From a bacterium (GTDB taxonomy: Bacteria > Bacillota_I > Bacilli_A > RF39 > UBA660), in assembly GCA_029012525.1 (NCBI GenBank), contig JAQXMG010000021.1, positions 1-20,251 on the forward strand: a stretch of 20,251 nucleotides of DNA, written 5' to 3'. Each line of letters opens with the position of its first letter. Position 1 is the first letter of the stretch. The notes beneath the pieces are model-generated. The model was not told the origin of the DNA. It saw only the letters and a program-made list of their open reading frames with translations, and did no database searches. Positions 1 to 7,572 of this stretch are shown piece by piece. A program made the position numbers and the translations under genes.

Positions 1-1
1 G

Positions 2-91
2 ATAATATATGACCATAATTATTTAAGACCAAGTTATGCACTAAATTATAAAACCCCAATTGAATATAGAACTCAACTAGGGTTTCAATAA
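2..91 (+). CDS. IS3-family transposase (OrfB), C-terminal end only
   Basis: Reading from base 2, the frame gives a tail containing YDHNYLRPSYALNYKTPIEY and then RTQLGFQ, ending at TAA 89-91. This is the characteristic C-terminus of IS3-family OrfB transposases (DDE integrase fold, where an R-P-H/S-x-A-L-N-x-x-T-P motif follows the catalytic glutamate). The catalytic residues lie outside the window, so it is not possible to say whether the enzyme is intact. It points toward rsmG on the opposite strand, and the matching element end follows at 103-121. I am confident of the family, but not of the subgroup. Confidence 0.82.
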   Translation: MIYDHNYLRPSYALNYKTPIEYRTQLGFQ

Positions 92-102
92 TACTTTTTA
101 AT

Positions 103-121
103 TGTCTACTTTTTATTGACA
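103..121. mobile_element. Right terminal inverted repeat of the IS3-family element
   Basis: TGTCTACTTTTTATTGACA lies 11 bases after the transposase stop. It begins with TG and ends with CA, the usual tips of IS3-family termini, and the last bases mirror the first (TGTC...GACA). The left end and any target-site duplication are outside the window, so the exact boundary is inferred. The element stops only 13 bases short of the rsmG stop codon, so it did not cut into that gene. Confidence 0.55.
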
Positions 122-134
122 ACTTCAGAATTTT

Positions 135-833
135 TTACAAACTCTTCACTTTTATTTTTGAATATGGTCTAGGATAGATACTTTTAGTATGATTTATTTT
201 TTTTAAAACTACTAAATTTCTTTCAGAATCTTCAATAGGTAGTTTAAAATTAATAACATTTTCTAATTTATACGATAATTTTTCTATAGCATTTTTAGCA
301 TTTTTTAATTCTTCAGATACATTTGCTTTCATTAAGATAACAAACCCATTAACTTTTGGAAGCCTTGATGAAAGTTCTAAAATAGTGCTTGTTTTTGATA
401 CTGCTCTTGATACTACTAAATCGTATTCTTCTATATTTTTTAAGTCTTCAATTCTTGAATGAACTGCACAAATATCTTCTAAATCAAGTTTTTCTATGAC
501 ATCATTTAAAAATTTAACCCTTTTTTCAAGAGAATCTACTAGAGTAATAGATAGAGTAGAGAATACTATTTTTAAAACAATCCCTGGAAAACCTGCGCCT
601 GTTCCTACATCACATACTTTTAAAGGTTTTGTTAAATCAATTGCTTTAATTAAAGTTAGTGAATCATAAAAGTGTTTTAAATAAACTTCTTTTTCTTCAG
701 TTATTGATGTTAAATTAACATTTTTATTATATGAAACTAGTAAATTATAATAAATATCTAGTTTTTTTAACATATCAGAAGTTATATTTATATTAAGTTT
801 TTCTAATTCTTTTATAAATTCTTCTTTATTCAT
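135..833 (-). CDS. rsmG: 16S rRNA (guanine-527-N7) methyltransferase RsmG (GidB)
   Basis: RsmG uses S-adenosylmethionine to methylate G527 in the 530 loop of 16S rRNA; its loss gives low-level streptomycin resistance in several bacteria. Seen here are the family N-terminus with YYNLLVSYNKNVNLTSI, the methyl-donor site VGTGAGFPG with the preceding VCD, and the C-terminal YPRPYSKIKVKSL, close to the family ending. I place the start at the ATG at 831-833 (MNKEEF) because it has AAAGAGGA just upstream; the ATG six codons earlier (849-851) has no visible ribosome-binding site. With this start the gene overlaps the mnmG stop by 8 bases (ATGAATAA), suggesting translational coupling. The length of 232 residues is normal. 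It is the last gene of the leftward block before the IS element. Confidence 0.95.
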   Translation of the reverse strand: MNKEEFIKELEKLNINITSDMLKKLDIYYNLLVSYNKNVNLTSITEEKEVYLKHFYDSLTLIKAIDLTKPLKVCDVGTGAGFPGIVLKIVFSTLSITLVDSLEKRVKFLNDVIEKLDLEDICAVHSRIEDLKNIEEYDLVVSRAVSKTSTILELSSRLPKVNGFVILMKANVSEELKNAKNAIEKLSYKLENVINFKLPIEDSERNLVVLKKINHTKSIYPRPYSKIKVKSL

Positions 834-2694
834 AGCTTCCTCTTTTATCATGCTTTAATTCTATCATTAAAATTGATATATCAGCAGGATTAACACCACT
901 TATACGCATTGCTTGACCAATTGAAGTAGGATGTACTTTTTCCAATTTTTGTCTTGCTTCACTTGCTAAATTATGAACTTTTGAAAAATCAAAATCTGCT
1001 GGTATTTTTACATTTTCATACTCTAACATTTTTTTAGCAAGTTTTTCTTCTTTTTTAATATATCCTTCATATTTAATTGATATTAAAACTTGTTCTATAA
1101 CTTCATTTGGATATTTTTCTATAACAAATTTTTCAATATCAGAATAGTTTATTTCTGGTCTTTTTAATAAATCATAAAGTGATATTCTATCCTTTATTGT
1201 CGTAGAATTTAAGCTTTCTAAAAGATCATTTATTTCTTTTTTAGGAGTTATATAAGTATTTTTTAATTCTTCAGTTAATTTTTCTATTTTTGATATTTTT
1301 TCTTTAAATCTATTATAATCTTCATCACTTAATAATCCAATATTTCTTCCATATTCAGATAATCTTAAATCTGCATTATCATTTCTTAAAAGAAGTCTAT
1401 ATTCTGCACGTGATGTAAGCATACGATATGGTTCTTTAGTTCCTTTTGTTACTAAATCATCGATTAAAACACCAATATATGCTTCATTTCTTTTTAAAAT
1501 TAATGGTTCTTTATTTTCTAGTTTTAATGCTGCATTAATTCCTGCGATAAGACCTTGTCCTGCAGCTTCTTCATAACCACTTGTACCATTTATTTGTCCT
1601 GCGGTAAATAAGTTTTCAACAATTTTTGTTTCTAAGCTTCTTTTTATTTGTAAAGGGTCAATTGCATCATATTCTATAGCATAGGCATATTTTAGAATTT
1701 TAGCATTTTCTAATCCTGGCAAAGAATGTACCATAAATTCTTGAATATCTTCTGGCATACTTGTTGAAAAACCTTGTAAATAAATATCATCATAGTATCT
1801 ACTTTCAGGTTCTAAAAATAATTGATGACGTTCTTTATCTGCAAAACGAACAATTTTATCTTCAATAGATGGACAATATCTTGGTCCAATACCTTCAACA
1901 TAACCACCATACATACTAGATTTTTCTAGATTATTTCTAATTATTTCATGAGTTGTAGGGGTAGTATATATTAAATAACAATCTTCTTGATCTTCTATAT
2001 TATAATATGCTTTATTAGCAAAAGAAAAAGTTATTATTTCATTATCTCCAGGTTGAGGTAATGCTTTACTATAATCAATTGATTCTTTTAATATTCTTGG
2101 AGGTGTTCCTGTTTTTAATCTTTGAATTGTAAAACCTAATTCTTTTAAATTATCACTTAAATGAAGTGATGGTCTTTCTCCATGAGGACCGCCAGAATGT
2201 TTTTTACTTCCTCTTAAAATGCTTCCTTTTAAATAAGTTCCTGTTGTTAAAATAACTGCATCTGATAATATTTCTTCATCATTTTCTAACTTTATTCCAC
2301 AAACTTTATTATTTTCTACTAAAAGACCTTCAACCATACCCTCTAAAATAGTTAAATTATTTTGTTTTTGTAAAGTTTCTAACATATTTTTAGGATAAAT
2401 TACTTTATCTATTTGAGCACGTAATGCTTGAACAGCTGGACCTTTTCTAGTATTAAGTTTTTTTATTTGTAAATGACTTTTATCTGTATTTTTAGCCATT
2501 TCTCCACCTAATGCATCTATTTCACGAACAATAACTCCTTTAGCAGGACCTCCGATTGATGGATTACATGGTGCATCTGCAATATTTTTTATATTACCTG
2601 TTATTAAAAGTGTTTTATGTCCCATTCTAGATGTTGCAAGACATGCTTCACATCCAGCATGACCACCACCTACAACAATTACTTCATATTTCAT
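826..2694 (-). CDS. mnmG: tRNA uridine-5-carboxymethylaminomethyl modification enzyme MnmG (GidA)
   Basis: MnmG is the FAD-dependent partner of MnmE; together they place the (carboxymethyl)aminomethyl group on the wobble uridine (U34) of tRNAs reading NNA/NNG codons. The N-terminus VIVVGGGHAGCEA is the dinucleotide-binding loop, followed by NPSIGGPAKG and by GQINGTSGYEEAAGQGL near residue 370, both hallmarks of the family. The C-terminus has the tRNA- and MnmE-binding helical domain ending in SGVNPADISILMIEL. The 622 residues match the usual 620-630. The start at 2692-2694 has AGAAGGG upstream. A good promoter precedes it (2722-2750). It is normally next to mnmE; here a foreign-looking gene separates the two. 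Confidence 0.97.
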   Translation of the reverse strand: MKYEVIVVGGGHAGCEACLATSRMGHKTLLITGNIKNIADAPCNPSIGGPAKGVIVREIDALGGEMAKNTDKSHLQIKKLNTRKGPAVQALRAQIDKVIYPKNMLETLQKQNNLTILEGMVEGLLVENNKVCGIKLENDEEILSDAVILTTGTYLKGSILRGSKKHSGGPHGERPSLHLSDNLKELGFTIQRLKTGTPPRILKESIDYSKALPQPGDNEIITFSFANKAYYNIEDQEDCYLIYTTPTTHEIIRNNLEKSSMYGGYVEGIGPRYCPSIEDKIVRFADKERHQLFLEPESRYYDDIYLQGFSTSMPEDIQEFMVHSLPGLENAKILKYAYAIEYDAIDPLQIKRSLETKIVENLFTAGQINGTSGYEEAAGQGLIAGINAALKLENKEPLILKRNEAYIGVLIDDLVTKGTKEPYRMLTSRAEYRLLLRNDNADLRLSEYGRNIGLLSDEDYNRFKEKISKIEKLTEELKNTYITPKKEINDLLESLNSTTIKDRISLYDLLKRPEINYSDIEKFVIEKYPNEVIEQVLISIKYEGYIKKEEKLAKKMLEYENVKIPADFDFSKVHNLASEARQKLEKVHPTSIGQAMRISGVNPADISILMIELKHDKRGSYE

Positions 2695-2721
2695 ATAAAT
2701 CCCTTCTTTTTTTCTTATCGT

Positions 2722-2750
2722 ATTATATAACTATATAACTTTTTTTTCAA
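2722..2750 (-). promoter_or_regulatory. Promoter for mnmG-rsmG
   Basis: On the minus strand TTGAAA (2750-2745) and TATAAT (2727-2722) are separated by exactly 17 bases, a near-perfect housekeeping sigma-factor promoter, about 28 bases upstream of the mnmG start. It is divergent from the promoter at 2778-2786. Confidence 0.75.
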
Positions 2751-2777
2751 GAAAAAATATTAAAGATAAGAATTTTA

Positions 2778-2786
2778 TGTTATAAT
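2778..2786 (+). promoter_or_regulatory. Extended -10 promoter for the pentapeptide-like gene
   Basis: TGTTATAAT fits the extended -10 form (TG-N-TATAAT) with the hexamer at 2781-2786. No convincing -35 box is visible at the right distance, which is usual for extended -10 promoters. It lies 23 bases before the start codon and a clear GGAGG is at 2799-2803. Confidence 0.55.
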
Positions 2787-2809
2787 TATTGTTGTAGTGG
2801 AGGTAAAAA

Positions 2810-3679
2810 ATGAATTTGAGTAAAGAGTCAAAAGATGAATTAAGAACAATAATTAAAGATAATTTAAAAAATATTCCTGATGGACAACAAATTCATTTAA
2901 ATAAGGATATTCTTGAATTTTTATTATTTGATGAAATAGTTGTTAATCAAGAAAAAAATTTGAAAATGAAAATTCCTGTTTGGTCTGGAGAATTTTTAAG
3001 AAAAATAGATTTAAGTGAAGTAGATTTTACAGACGTATCTTGGCAAGTATTTAGTGATTCTAATATAAGATTAGAAGAAATTGAATGTGATGATGACTTT
3101 AACATAAAAATAATGATTATTAAAGAAAATAATAAGAATTATACCATAAATTATAGTTATACAAATGCTGTTATTGATTTAACAAAATCTTTTGAAGCAA
3201 AAAATTGTAATAAAATTTATTTAATGAATTGTAATTTTAAAGGATTAAATTTACAAAATCAGGATTTTACAAAATTTAGAATTTTATATGCATGTAATTC
3301 TGATCTTTCTGATACAAATTTAAGTATTCCAAATAGAATTTTTTCTGCATCTTGTAGTAATCTATCAAATATTGACTTATCTAATTATTCAATTAATGGT
3401 ATTGATAGTATTTCAGGAGCTCCTGTAGATTTTTATAAATGTTCTTTATTAAATACTAAAATAAATATTGAATTTAATCCATATGAATACAAACTAATAA
3501 TTGATGACTATATAAATAATAAAAGTAAAATTAGTCTTCATAAACTTGTTCTTTTTAATAAATTAATTAACGATGCTTGGATAGGATGTTATTTAAATGG
3601 GAAAAAAATAACAAAACAAAAAACTGATATATTTGAATCTGTAAAAAATGATATTAAAAGACAAATAAAAAGATTATGA
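2810..3679 (+). CDS. Unrecognised protein with degenerate pentapeptide-like repeats
   Basis: A 289-residue protein whose function I do not recognise. It starts at an ATG with a strong GGAGG 6 bases upstream and ends at TGA 3677-3679. Residues about 60-75 (FLRKIDLSEVDFTDVSW) and about 130-200 (NCNFKGLNLQNQDFTKF, CSNLSNIDLSNYSINGI) have the A/N-D/N-L/F-x-x spacing of pentapeptide-repeat proteins, but too irregularly for a full beta-helix. There is no signal peptide or membrane segment, so it is probably cytoplasmic; the C-terminus is lysine-rich (KKITKQKTDIFESVKNDIKR). Pentapeptide proteins such as Qnr and MfpA mimic DNA and bind gyrase, but nothing here demonstrates that role. It lies between mnmG and mnmE, on the opposite strand to both, with its own promoter and terminator, which suggests it arrived as a separate unit. 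Confidence 0.75.
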   Translation: MNLSKESKDELRTIIKDNLKNIPDGQQIHLNKDILEFLLFDEIVVNQEKNLKMKIPVWSGEFLRKIDLSEVDFTDVSWQVFSDSNIRLEEIECDDDFNIKIMIIKENNKNYTINYSYTNAVIDLTKSFEAKNCNKIYLMNCNFKGLNLQNQDFTKFRILYACNSDLSDTNLSIPNRIFSASCSNLSNIDLSNYSINGIDSISGAPVDFYKCSLLNTKINIEFNPYEYKLIIDDYINNKSKISLHKLVLFNKLINDAWIGCYLNGKKITKQKTDIFESVKNDIKRQIKRL

Positions 3680-3709
3680 TTTAGTTATTTTAATTATAAT
3701 CTTTTTATT
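3664..3709. terminator. Bidirectional terminator between convergent genes
   Basis: AATAAAAAGATTAT (3664-3677) is perfectly complementary to ATAATCTTTTTATT (3696-3709), with further inner pairs (78-81 with 92-95) leaving a loop of about 10 bases. There are T-runs on the downstream side in both directions, so it can stop both the plus-strand gene (whose stop codon it contains) and mnmE, which ends at 3712 on the minus strand. Confidence 0.7.
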
Positions 3710-3711
3710 AT

Positions 3712-5052
3712 TTATTTTCCAACACAAAAGTCTTTAAATAAGTTATCAAGCAATTCTTCTGTATATGTTTCGCCAATTATTTCACCTAAAATAGTCCAAA
3801 TATTTTTAATATCAATTTCTATCATATCAATAGGTAAGTCGTCTTTTAAAGCTTTTTTTATTGACTCTAAACTAGTTTTTGCTTCTTCTAGTTTTTTTAT
3901 TTGTTCCATACTTGATACATAGCTAAAATCATTTACATCTAGCATATCTAAATTAAATAATTCTTTTATTTTATTTATTAAAGAATCTATTCCTTCATCT
4001 GTTAAAGTATTAGTAAAAATAACCTCTAAATCGATATCTATTTTAGAATTTAAATCATCTTTATTTACAACAACAATTCTTTTTTTATTCTTTGTTTTTT
4101 CTAATAAATCTATATCTTCTTGTTGTAATTTTTCATTATTATTTAATACAACGATAACTAAATCAGATTTTTCTATAGTATCAAGTGACTTATTAACACC
4201 AATTTGTTCAACGATATCTTTTGTTTTTCTTATTCCTGCAGTATCAATAAAATTAAGTAATATTCCATCAATAGTACATGATCCTTCCACTATATCACGA
4301 GTTGTTCCCGCAACATTTGTTACTATTGCTTTTTCTTCTTGTAATAATCTATTTAAAATACTACTTTTTCCAACATTAGGACGTCCTACTATAGCAACGT
4401 TAATACCATTTTTTATTATTTTAGAATTATTACTATTATTAATTATTTTTTCTAATGTTTTTTCAATATAATCTATATTAGATTCTATTTTTTCTTTAGT
4501 CATTTCTTCAATATCTAAATATTCTGGATAATCTATATTTACTTCAATATTTGATATTATTTCACGTAGTTTTTGTCTTAGTTCTTTAATGGTATTGTTT
4601 GTTTTTCCTGTTAAATTATTCATTGCTATTTTTCTAGCATTTTCACTTTTAACATTAATTAAATCCTGGACAGCTTCCGCTTTTGTTAAATCAATTCTTC
4701 CATTTAAAAATGCTCGTTTTGTAAATTCACCTGGTTCAGCTATTCTTGCACCATTTTTTATTACTAGTTCTAAAACTTTTTTAGTAGTTGCAATACCACC
4801 ATGACAATTTATTTCAATAACATCTTCAGTTGTAAAACTTTTTGGTGCTTTCATAATAGTTACTAAAACTTCATCTATTATTTCATTATTTTCTTTAATA
4901 TAACCATAACTTATGGTATGACTTTCTTTATTTTTTAAATTACCAGAAAATATTTTATCAACAATTTCTATAGCAGATACACCACTTACTCTAATAATTG
5001 ATATAGCAGATGGAGAAAGTGATGTTGCTATAGCAGCAATTGTATCATCCAT
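3712..5052 (-). CDS. mnmE: tRNA modification GTPase MnmE (TrmE)
   Basis: MnmE is the GTPase that works with MnmG to modify wobble uridine 34 in tRNA. The N-terminal tetrahydrofolate-binding domain begins MDDTIAAIATSLSPSAISIIRVSG. The inserted G domain has GRPNVGKSSIL (G1), the TTRD switch, DTAG (G3) and NKDD (G4). The last four residues CVGK carry the conserved C-x-G-K cysteine needed for the reaction. The length of 446 residues is slightly under the typical 450-460. AGGAGG sits just upstream of the start at 5052. The gene follows jag after a terminator hairpin and has no obvious promoter of its own, so it probably depends on readthrough or a promoter inside jag. Confidence 0.97.
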   Translation of the reverse strand: MDDTIAAIATSLSPSAISIIRVSGVSAIEIVDKIFSGNLKNKESHTISYGYIKENNEIIDEVLVTIMKAPKSFTTEDVIEINCHGGIATTKKVLELVIKNGARIAEPGEFTKRAFLNGRIDLTKAEAVQDLINVKSENARKIAMNNLTGKTNNTIKELRQKLREIISNIEVNIDYPEYLDIEEMTKEKIESNIDYIEKTLEKIINNSNNSKIIKNGINVAIVGRPNVGKSSILNRLLQEEKAIVTNVAGTTRDIVEGSCTIDGILLNFIDTAGIRKTKDIVEQIGVNKSLDTIEKSDLVIVVLNNNEKLQQEDIDLLEKTKNKKRIVVVNKDDLNSKIDIDLEVIFTNTLTDEGIDSLINKIKELFNLDMLDVNDFSYVSSMEQIKKLEEAKTSLESIKKALKDDLPIDMIEIDIKNIWTILGEIIGETYTEELLDNLFKDFCVGK

Positions 5053-5073
5053 ATTTATACCTCCTTTTTATAG

Positions 5074-5100
5074 AAAAAAGCCAATTAATCTCTTGGCTTT
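5074..5100 (-). terminator. Intrinsic terminator overlapping the 3' end of jag
   Basis: Read on the minus strand, AAAGCCAA and TTGGCTTT form an 8-bp stem with an 8-base loop and run into a T tract (TTTTTT at 5079-5074). The upstream arm lies within the last codons of jag and the stop codon is in the loop, so a translating ribosome would mask the hairpin until it terminates. Confidence 0.65.
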
Positions 5101-5690
5101 ATTACTACATATCTATTTGGTTCTTCTCCAAAAGATTCTGTTCTAACTTCTTTGTTATTAGCAAGTGCATTATGAATTATTCTTCTTTCATATGAATTCA
5201 TGGGATCTAATTTAATTTCACAACCTGTTCTTGCAACATCTTTTGCTATTTGCTTTGCAAGACGTATAAATTTTACTTCTTTTTGCTTTTTATAATCACA
5301 TATATCTATATAGATACGATAAGGAAAACCCAATTCCTGTTTTAGATAATCATTAGTTATAATTTGTAAGCTTTCAATAGTTTTACCATTTCTGCCAATA
5401 AGAACTGGTGCCTTTTCAACAATTACATTAAAATATAAAATTCCATCACGAACTTTATGTTCTATTTTAGGATTAAGTCCCATTAATTTTACAATATTAA
5501 TAATAAATTCTTTTGTTATAGCAGTTATATCTTCTTTTTTAATTACTTCAACTTCACATTTTTTATTAAAAAGTGATTTTGATTCTTTTATTTCTTTAAA
5601 TATTACCTCATCTTCAAGGAGATTTAATTTATTTAAAGCATTTTCCTTCGCTTCTTCAATTGTTTTTCCACAAAAAACTTCTTTTTTCAT
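5085..5690 (-). CDS. khpB: RNA-binding protein Jag/KhpB (EloR), Jag-N + KH + R3H domains
   Basis: KhpB (also called Jag or EloR) is an RNA-binding protein that, with KhpA, affects cell elongation and division in Gram-positive bacteria. Three domains are visible: a Jag-N domain (residues about 1-55, VFCGKTIEEAKENALNKLNL), a KH domain (about 75-135) with IGRNGKTIESLQIITNDYL (the GxxG-type loop is GRNG), and an R3H domain (about 137-200) with ERRIIHNALANN. The length of 201 residues is in the normal range. It follows yidC by 18 bases, the usual yidC-jag pairing, and looks like part of the rpmH-rnpA-yidC transcript. Confidence 0.95.
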   Translation of the reverse strand: MKKEVFCGKTIEEAKENALNKLNLLEDEVIFKEIKESKSLFNKKCEVEVIKKEDITAITKEFIINIVKLMGLNPKIEHKVRDGILYFNVIVEKAPVLIGRNGKTIESLQIITNDYLKQELGFPYRIYIDICDYKKQKEVKFIRLAKQIAKDVARTGCEIKLDPMNSYERRIIHNALANNKEVRTESFGEEPNRYVVIKPRD

Positions 5691-5708
5691 AATTATACCT
5701 CTTTATTA

Positions 5709-6632
5709 CTAATTTTTCTTATGGCTTAATACTTTATCTGTAATTATATTTTGGAAAATTGTAAATGCTGATGATACAATCCAGTATATTGCAATTGCAG
5801 ATGATAGTTGGAATGACATAAATCCAATAAATATAACCATAAACCACATCATCATATTATTTTGTTTTTGCATTTCAGGAGTTGTTGTTGTTTTATTCAT
5901 TTTGAATGAATAATAAGTTGTAGCAATAATTAAAACTACTAAAATAAGATAAATAAAGTTACCATTTTTCATTGCTACAAGTGGTGTAAGTCCCATTTCA
6001 AAGCCAAGAAACTTTCCTTCAAATATCGCAGGAACTCTATTTATAGCTTCTAAAAAGGCAAATAATAAAGGAATTTGAAATAAAGCAAAGAAACATCCAG
6101 ATAAAGGATTAATATCATATTTTTTATAAATAAGCATCATTTCTTGACCTTTTCTTGCCATAGATTCTTGATCTGTTTTATCTTTATATTTCTTTTCAAT
6201 TCTATCTATTTCTGGTTGAGCTTTTTTGATGTTTTCTGATTGCATTGCAGTTTTTTGAGTAATTGGATATAAAATAAGTCTTATTGCCAAAGTAATTAAA
6301 ATAATAGCAAGTCCACTTGAATTTACAAGCTCTCCAACTTTAATTATTACCCATGCTAGTGGTCTAACAAAAAAACTATTCCAAATACTTTCATATTCTC
6401 CAGTTATTTTCATTTGACTACATTCTGGTAAATTTGTTAAATCTTTGCCATTTTCTTCATACAACTTAATTGTTTCTGAATCTGTTGGTCGACATAAAAC
6501 ATTTTCAGTTATACTTTGACCAGTTGTAGGATTAACTACTGCCTTTTTATTTTCATCTTTTAATACTTTAGTACATCCTGATAAAGTAAGTACTAAAAAT
6601 AATAATATTAAATATTTACTTATTTTCTTCAT
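5709..6632 (-). CDS. yidC: Membrane protein insertase YidC (SpoIIIJ/OxaA type)
   Basis: YidC inserts and folds membrane proteins alone or with SecYEG. The N-terminus is a lipoprotein signal (hydrophobic stretch ending LTLSGC, with the lipidated Cys at residue 20), as in Gram-positive YidC. The conserved core includes LAIRLILYPIT (with the functional arginine), the cytoplasmic loop with ENIKKAQPEIDRIEKKYKDK, and YDINPLSGCFFALFQIPLLF; five hydrophobic segments follow the signal. The 307 residues suit the Gram-positive form. The start codon overlaps the end of rnpA by 17 bases and its AAAGGAG lies inside rnpA, implying coupled translation. Confidence 0.97.
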   Translation of the reverse strand: MKKISKYLILLFLVLTLSGCTKVLKDENKKAVVNPTTGQSITENVLCRPTDSETIKLYEENGKDLTNLPECSQMKITGEYESIWNSFFVRPLAWVIIKVGELVNSSGLAIILITLAIRLILYPITQKTAMQSENIKKAQPEIDRIEKKYKDKTDQESMARKGQEMMLIYKKYDINPLSGCFFALFQIPLLFAFLEAINRVPAIFEGKFLGFEMGLTPLVAMKNGNFIYLILVVLIIATTYYSFKMNKTTTTPEMQKQNNMMMWFMVIFIGFMSFQLSSAIAIYWIVSSAFTIFQNIITDKVLSHKKN

Positions 6633-6966
6633 TTTGTTTCTCCTTTAATCTATTAAATAAGGATACAAGTTCTTTTTCTTTTTCTAAATAATTTAGTGAA
6701 AGAGCACCCTCTCTAATTATTATAATATAATTTTTATTTTTTTCATATATATTTTTGTTATTATCTAAAATAGATTTTACTTGTCTTTTTAATTTATTTC
6801 TTGAAACAGCATTACATAAATTATGTTTAAAAGTAATTCCAAATTTTACTATATTATCATTATTTAACTCAGTATTTATTATAAAATGGTTATTAACAAC
6901 ACCATTTTTTTTACTTATAATACGTGAAAAATCTCTACTTTCTTTTACTATATTTTGCTTTTTCAT
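6616..6966 (-). CDS. rnpA: Ribonuclease P protein component
   Basis: RnpA is the protein subunit of RNase P, which removes 5' leaders from tRNA precursors. The family core is seen in VKFGITFKHNLCNAVSRNKLKRQVKSIL, whose R-N-x-x-K-R motif binds the catalytic RNA. I start it at ATG 6964-6966 (MKKQNIVKESRDF), giving 116 residues, the normal size; it has GGAGG 5-6 bases upstream. An upstream in-frame extension to 7059 exists but would overlap rpmH and has no ribosome-binding site. It follows rpmH after a strong hairpin (6981-7023). Confidence 0.95.
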   Translation of the reverse strand: MKKQNIVKESRDFSRIISKKNGVVNNHFIINTELNNDNIVKFGITFKHNLCNAVSRNKLKRQVKSILDNNKNIYEKNKNYIIIIREGALSLNYLEKEKELVSLFNRLKEKQNEENK

Positions 6967-6980
6967 AAATACCTCCAAAA

Positions 6981-7023
6981 TATCAAAAATCCACTTTAAA
7001 AAAAAGCGGATACTATTTTGATA
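6981..7023 (-). promoter_or_regulatory. Hairpin between rpmH and rnpA (possible attenuator)
   Basis: On the minus-strand transcript the end of rpmH (TATCAAAA, 7023-7016) pairs with TTTTGATA (6988-6981), and an inner stem ATCCGCTTT (7011-7003) pairs with AAAGTGGAT (6997-6989) with one G-U pair and a 5-base loop. It begins in the rpmH stop region and ends 3 bases before the rnpA ribosome-binding site. It could lower rnpA expression relative to rpmH, or be an RNA processing site. Confidence 0.5.
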
Positions 7024-7138
7024 ATTGTTTTCTACCTTTAGATCTTCTTCTATTAACAATGCCTGATTTCATACGTGAAAAGAATCCATGTTTTTTATTC
7101 TTTCTACGATTATTTGGTTGAAAAGTTCCTTTTTTCAT
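7013..7138 (-). CDS. rpmH: 50S ribosomal protein L34
   Basis: MKKGTFQPNNRRKNKKHGFF followed by SRMKSGIVNRRRSKGRKQLSK is the entire L34 protein, 41 residues, very basic. The usual length is 44; compared with common forms it lacks about three residues in the middle (the STKNGRKVL segment is reduced to KSGIV). The start at 7136-7138 has GGAGG with ideal spacing; a longer frame to 7195 lacks one and would overlap the promoter. It is the first gene of the leftward block and adjoins the origin. Confidence 0.96.
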   Translation of the reverse strand: MKKGTFQPNNRRKNKKHGFFSRMKSGIVNRRRSKGRKQLSK

Positions 7139-7165
7139 CTTGCACCTCCAAACTAATTCGTTATT

Positions 7166-7195
7166 ATTATAATGAATTAATATGGTAGTTGTCAA
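7166..7195 (-). promoter_or_regulatory. Promoter of the rpmH-rnpA-yidC-jag block
   Basis: TTGACA (7195-7190) and TATAAT (7171-7166), both perfect consensus, are 18 bases apart on the minus strand and 27 bases upstream of the rpmH start. Confidence 0.85.
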
Positions 7196-7572
7196 CTTTT
7201 TTTGTTAATTTCTTTTTTTTTATAAAATTTATTAACATAATTAAAAAATATATTTTTAATATTAACAAACAAATTAACAATATATTGTTAATAACTAACT
7301 CACTTTTTATCTTATTTTATAAGGATATTTAAAACTTTTTAACAAAATTAACAATTTTAACATTAACAAAAGTAACAGTTGTTAAAAATATTAATAACTT
7401 TTTTGTTGAAATTTGTTAAAAACTAATTTACAATATATAAACAAAAGAAAAAAGTGGTTAATAACTTTGTTAAAAAGCTTGTTAATAAAAATTTTGTATT
7501 TAATTTTTTAACAATTTGTATTACAATTAACTTAGGTTTTGAAAAAAATATTAGCAGGGGAAGTGGTATTTA
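7196..7572. other. oriC: oriC, upstream part (rpmH-dnaA intergenic region)
   Basis: This non-coding stretch holds about twelve copies of TTGTTAA or its complement (at 7202, 7262, 7274, 7285, 7339, 7348, 7363, 7379, 7413, 7467, 7479, 7508). Three are part of exact TTATTAACA 9-mers (7229-7237, 7286-7294, 7480-7488), which match the standard DnaA box TTATCCACA at 7 of 9 positions. I found no standard box. Almost everything else is A/T. Position between rpmH and dnaA, at the point where gene direction switches, supports its being the origin. The dnaA promoter and leader must also lie here; TTGTTA (7413-7418), 17 bases, TATAAA (7436-7441) is a candidate. Confidence 0.8.
7413..7441 (+). promoter_or_regulatory. 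Candidate dnaA promoter
   Basis: TTGTTA and TATAAA separated by 17 bases, about 130 bases upstream of dnaA. The -35 box coincides with one of the TTGTTAA repeats, so DnaA binding there could repress its own gene. Many similar hexamer pairs occur by chance in such AT-rich DNA, so this is tentative. Confidence 0.3.

Noticed and set aside
4589..4804. Open frame of 71 codons on the plus strand inside mnmE
   Set aside because: It is a mirror of the well-conserved mnmE coding sequence, with no ribosome-binding site and a low-complexity hydrophobic product.
6755..7021. Open frame of 88 codons opposite rnpA
   Set aside because: Antisense to a conserved gene; it arises from AT-rich composition.
6967..7059. 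Longer N-terminus for rnpA
   Set aside because: It would overlap rpmH and lacks a ribosome-binding site; the ATG at 6964-6966 gives the normal size with a strong site.
7139..7195. Longer N-terminus for rpmH
   Set aside because: It would lie over the consensus promoter; L34 starts at MKKGTFQPNN.
7311..7323. CTTATTTTATAAG hairpin in oriC
   Set aside because: Only a 5-bp A/T-rich stem; expected by chance in this composition.
7196..7572. CRISPR-like array suggested by the many short repeats
   Set aside because: The repeats are 7-9 bases, on both strands and irregularly spaced, as expected of an origin and not of a CRISPR array.
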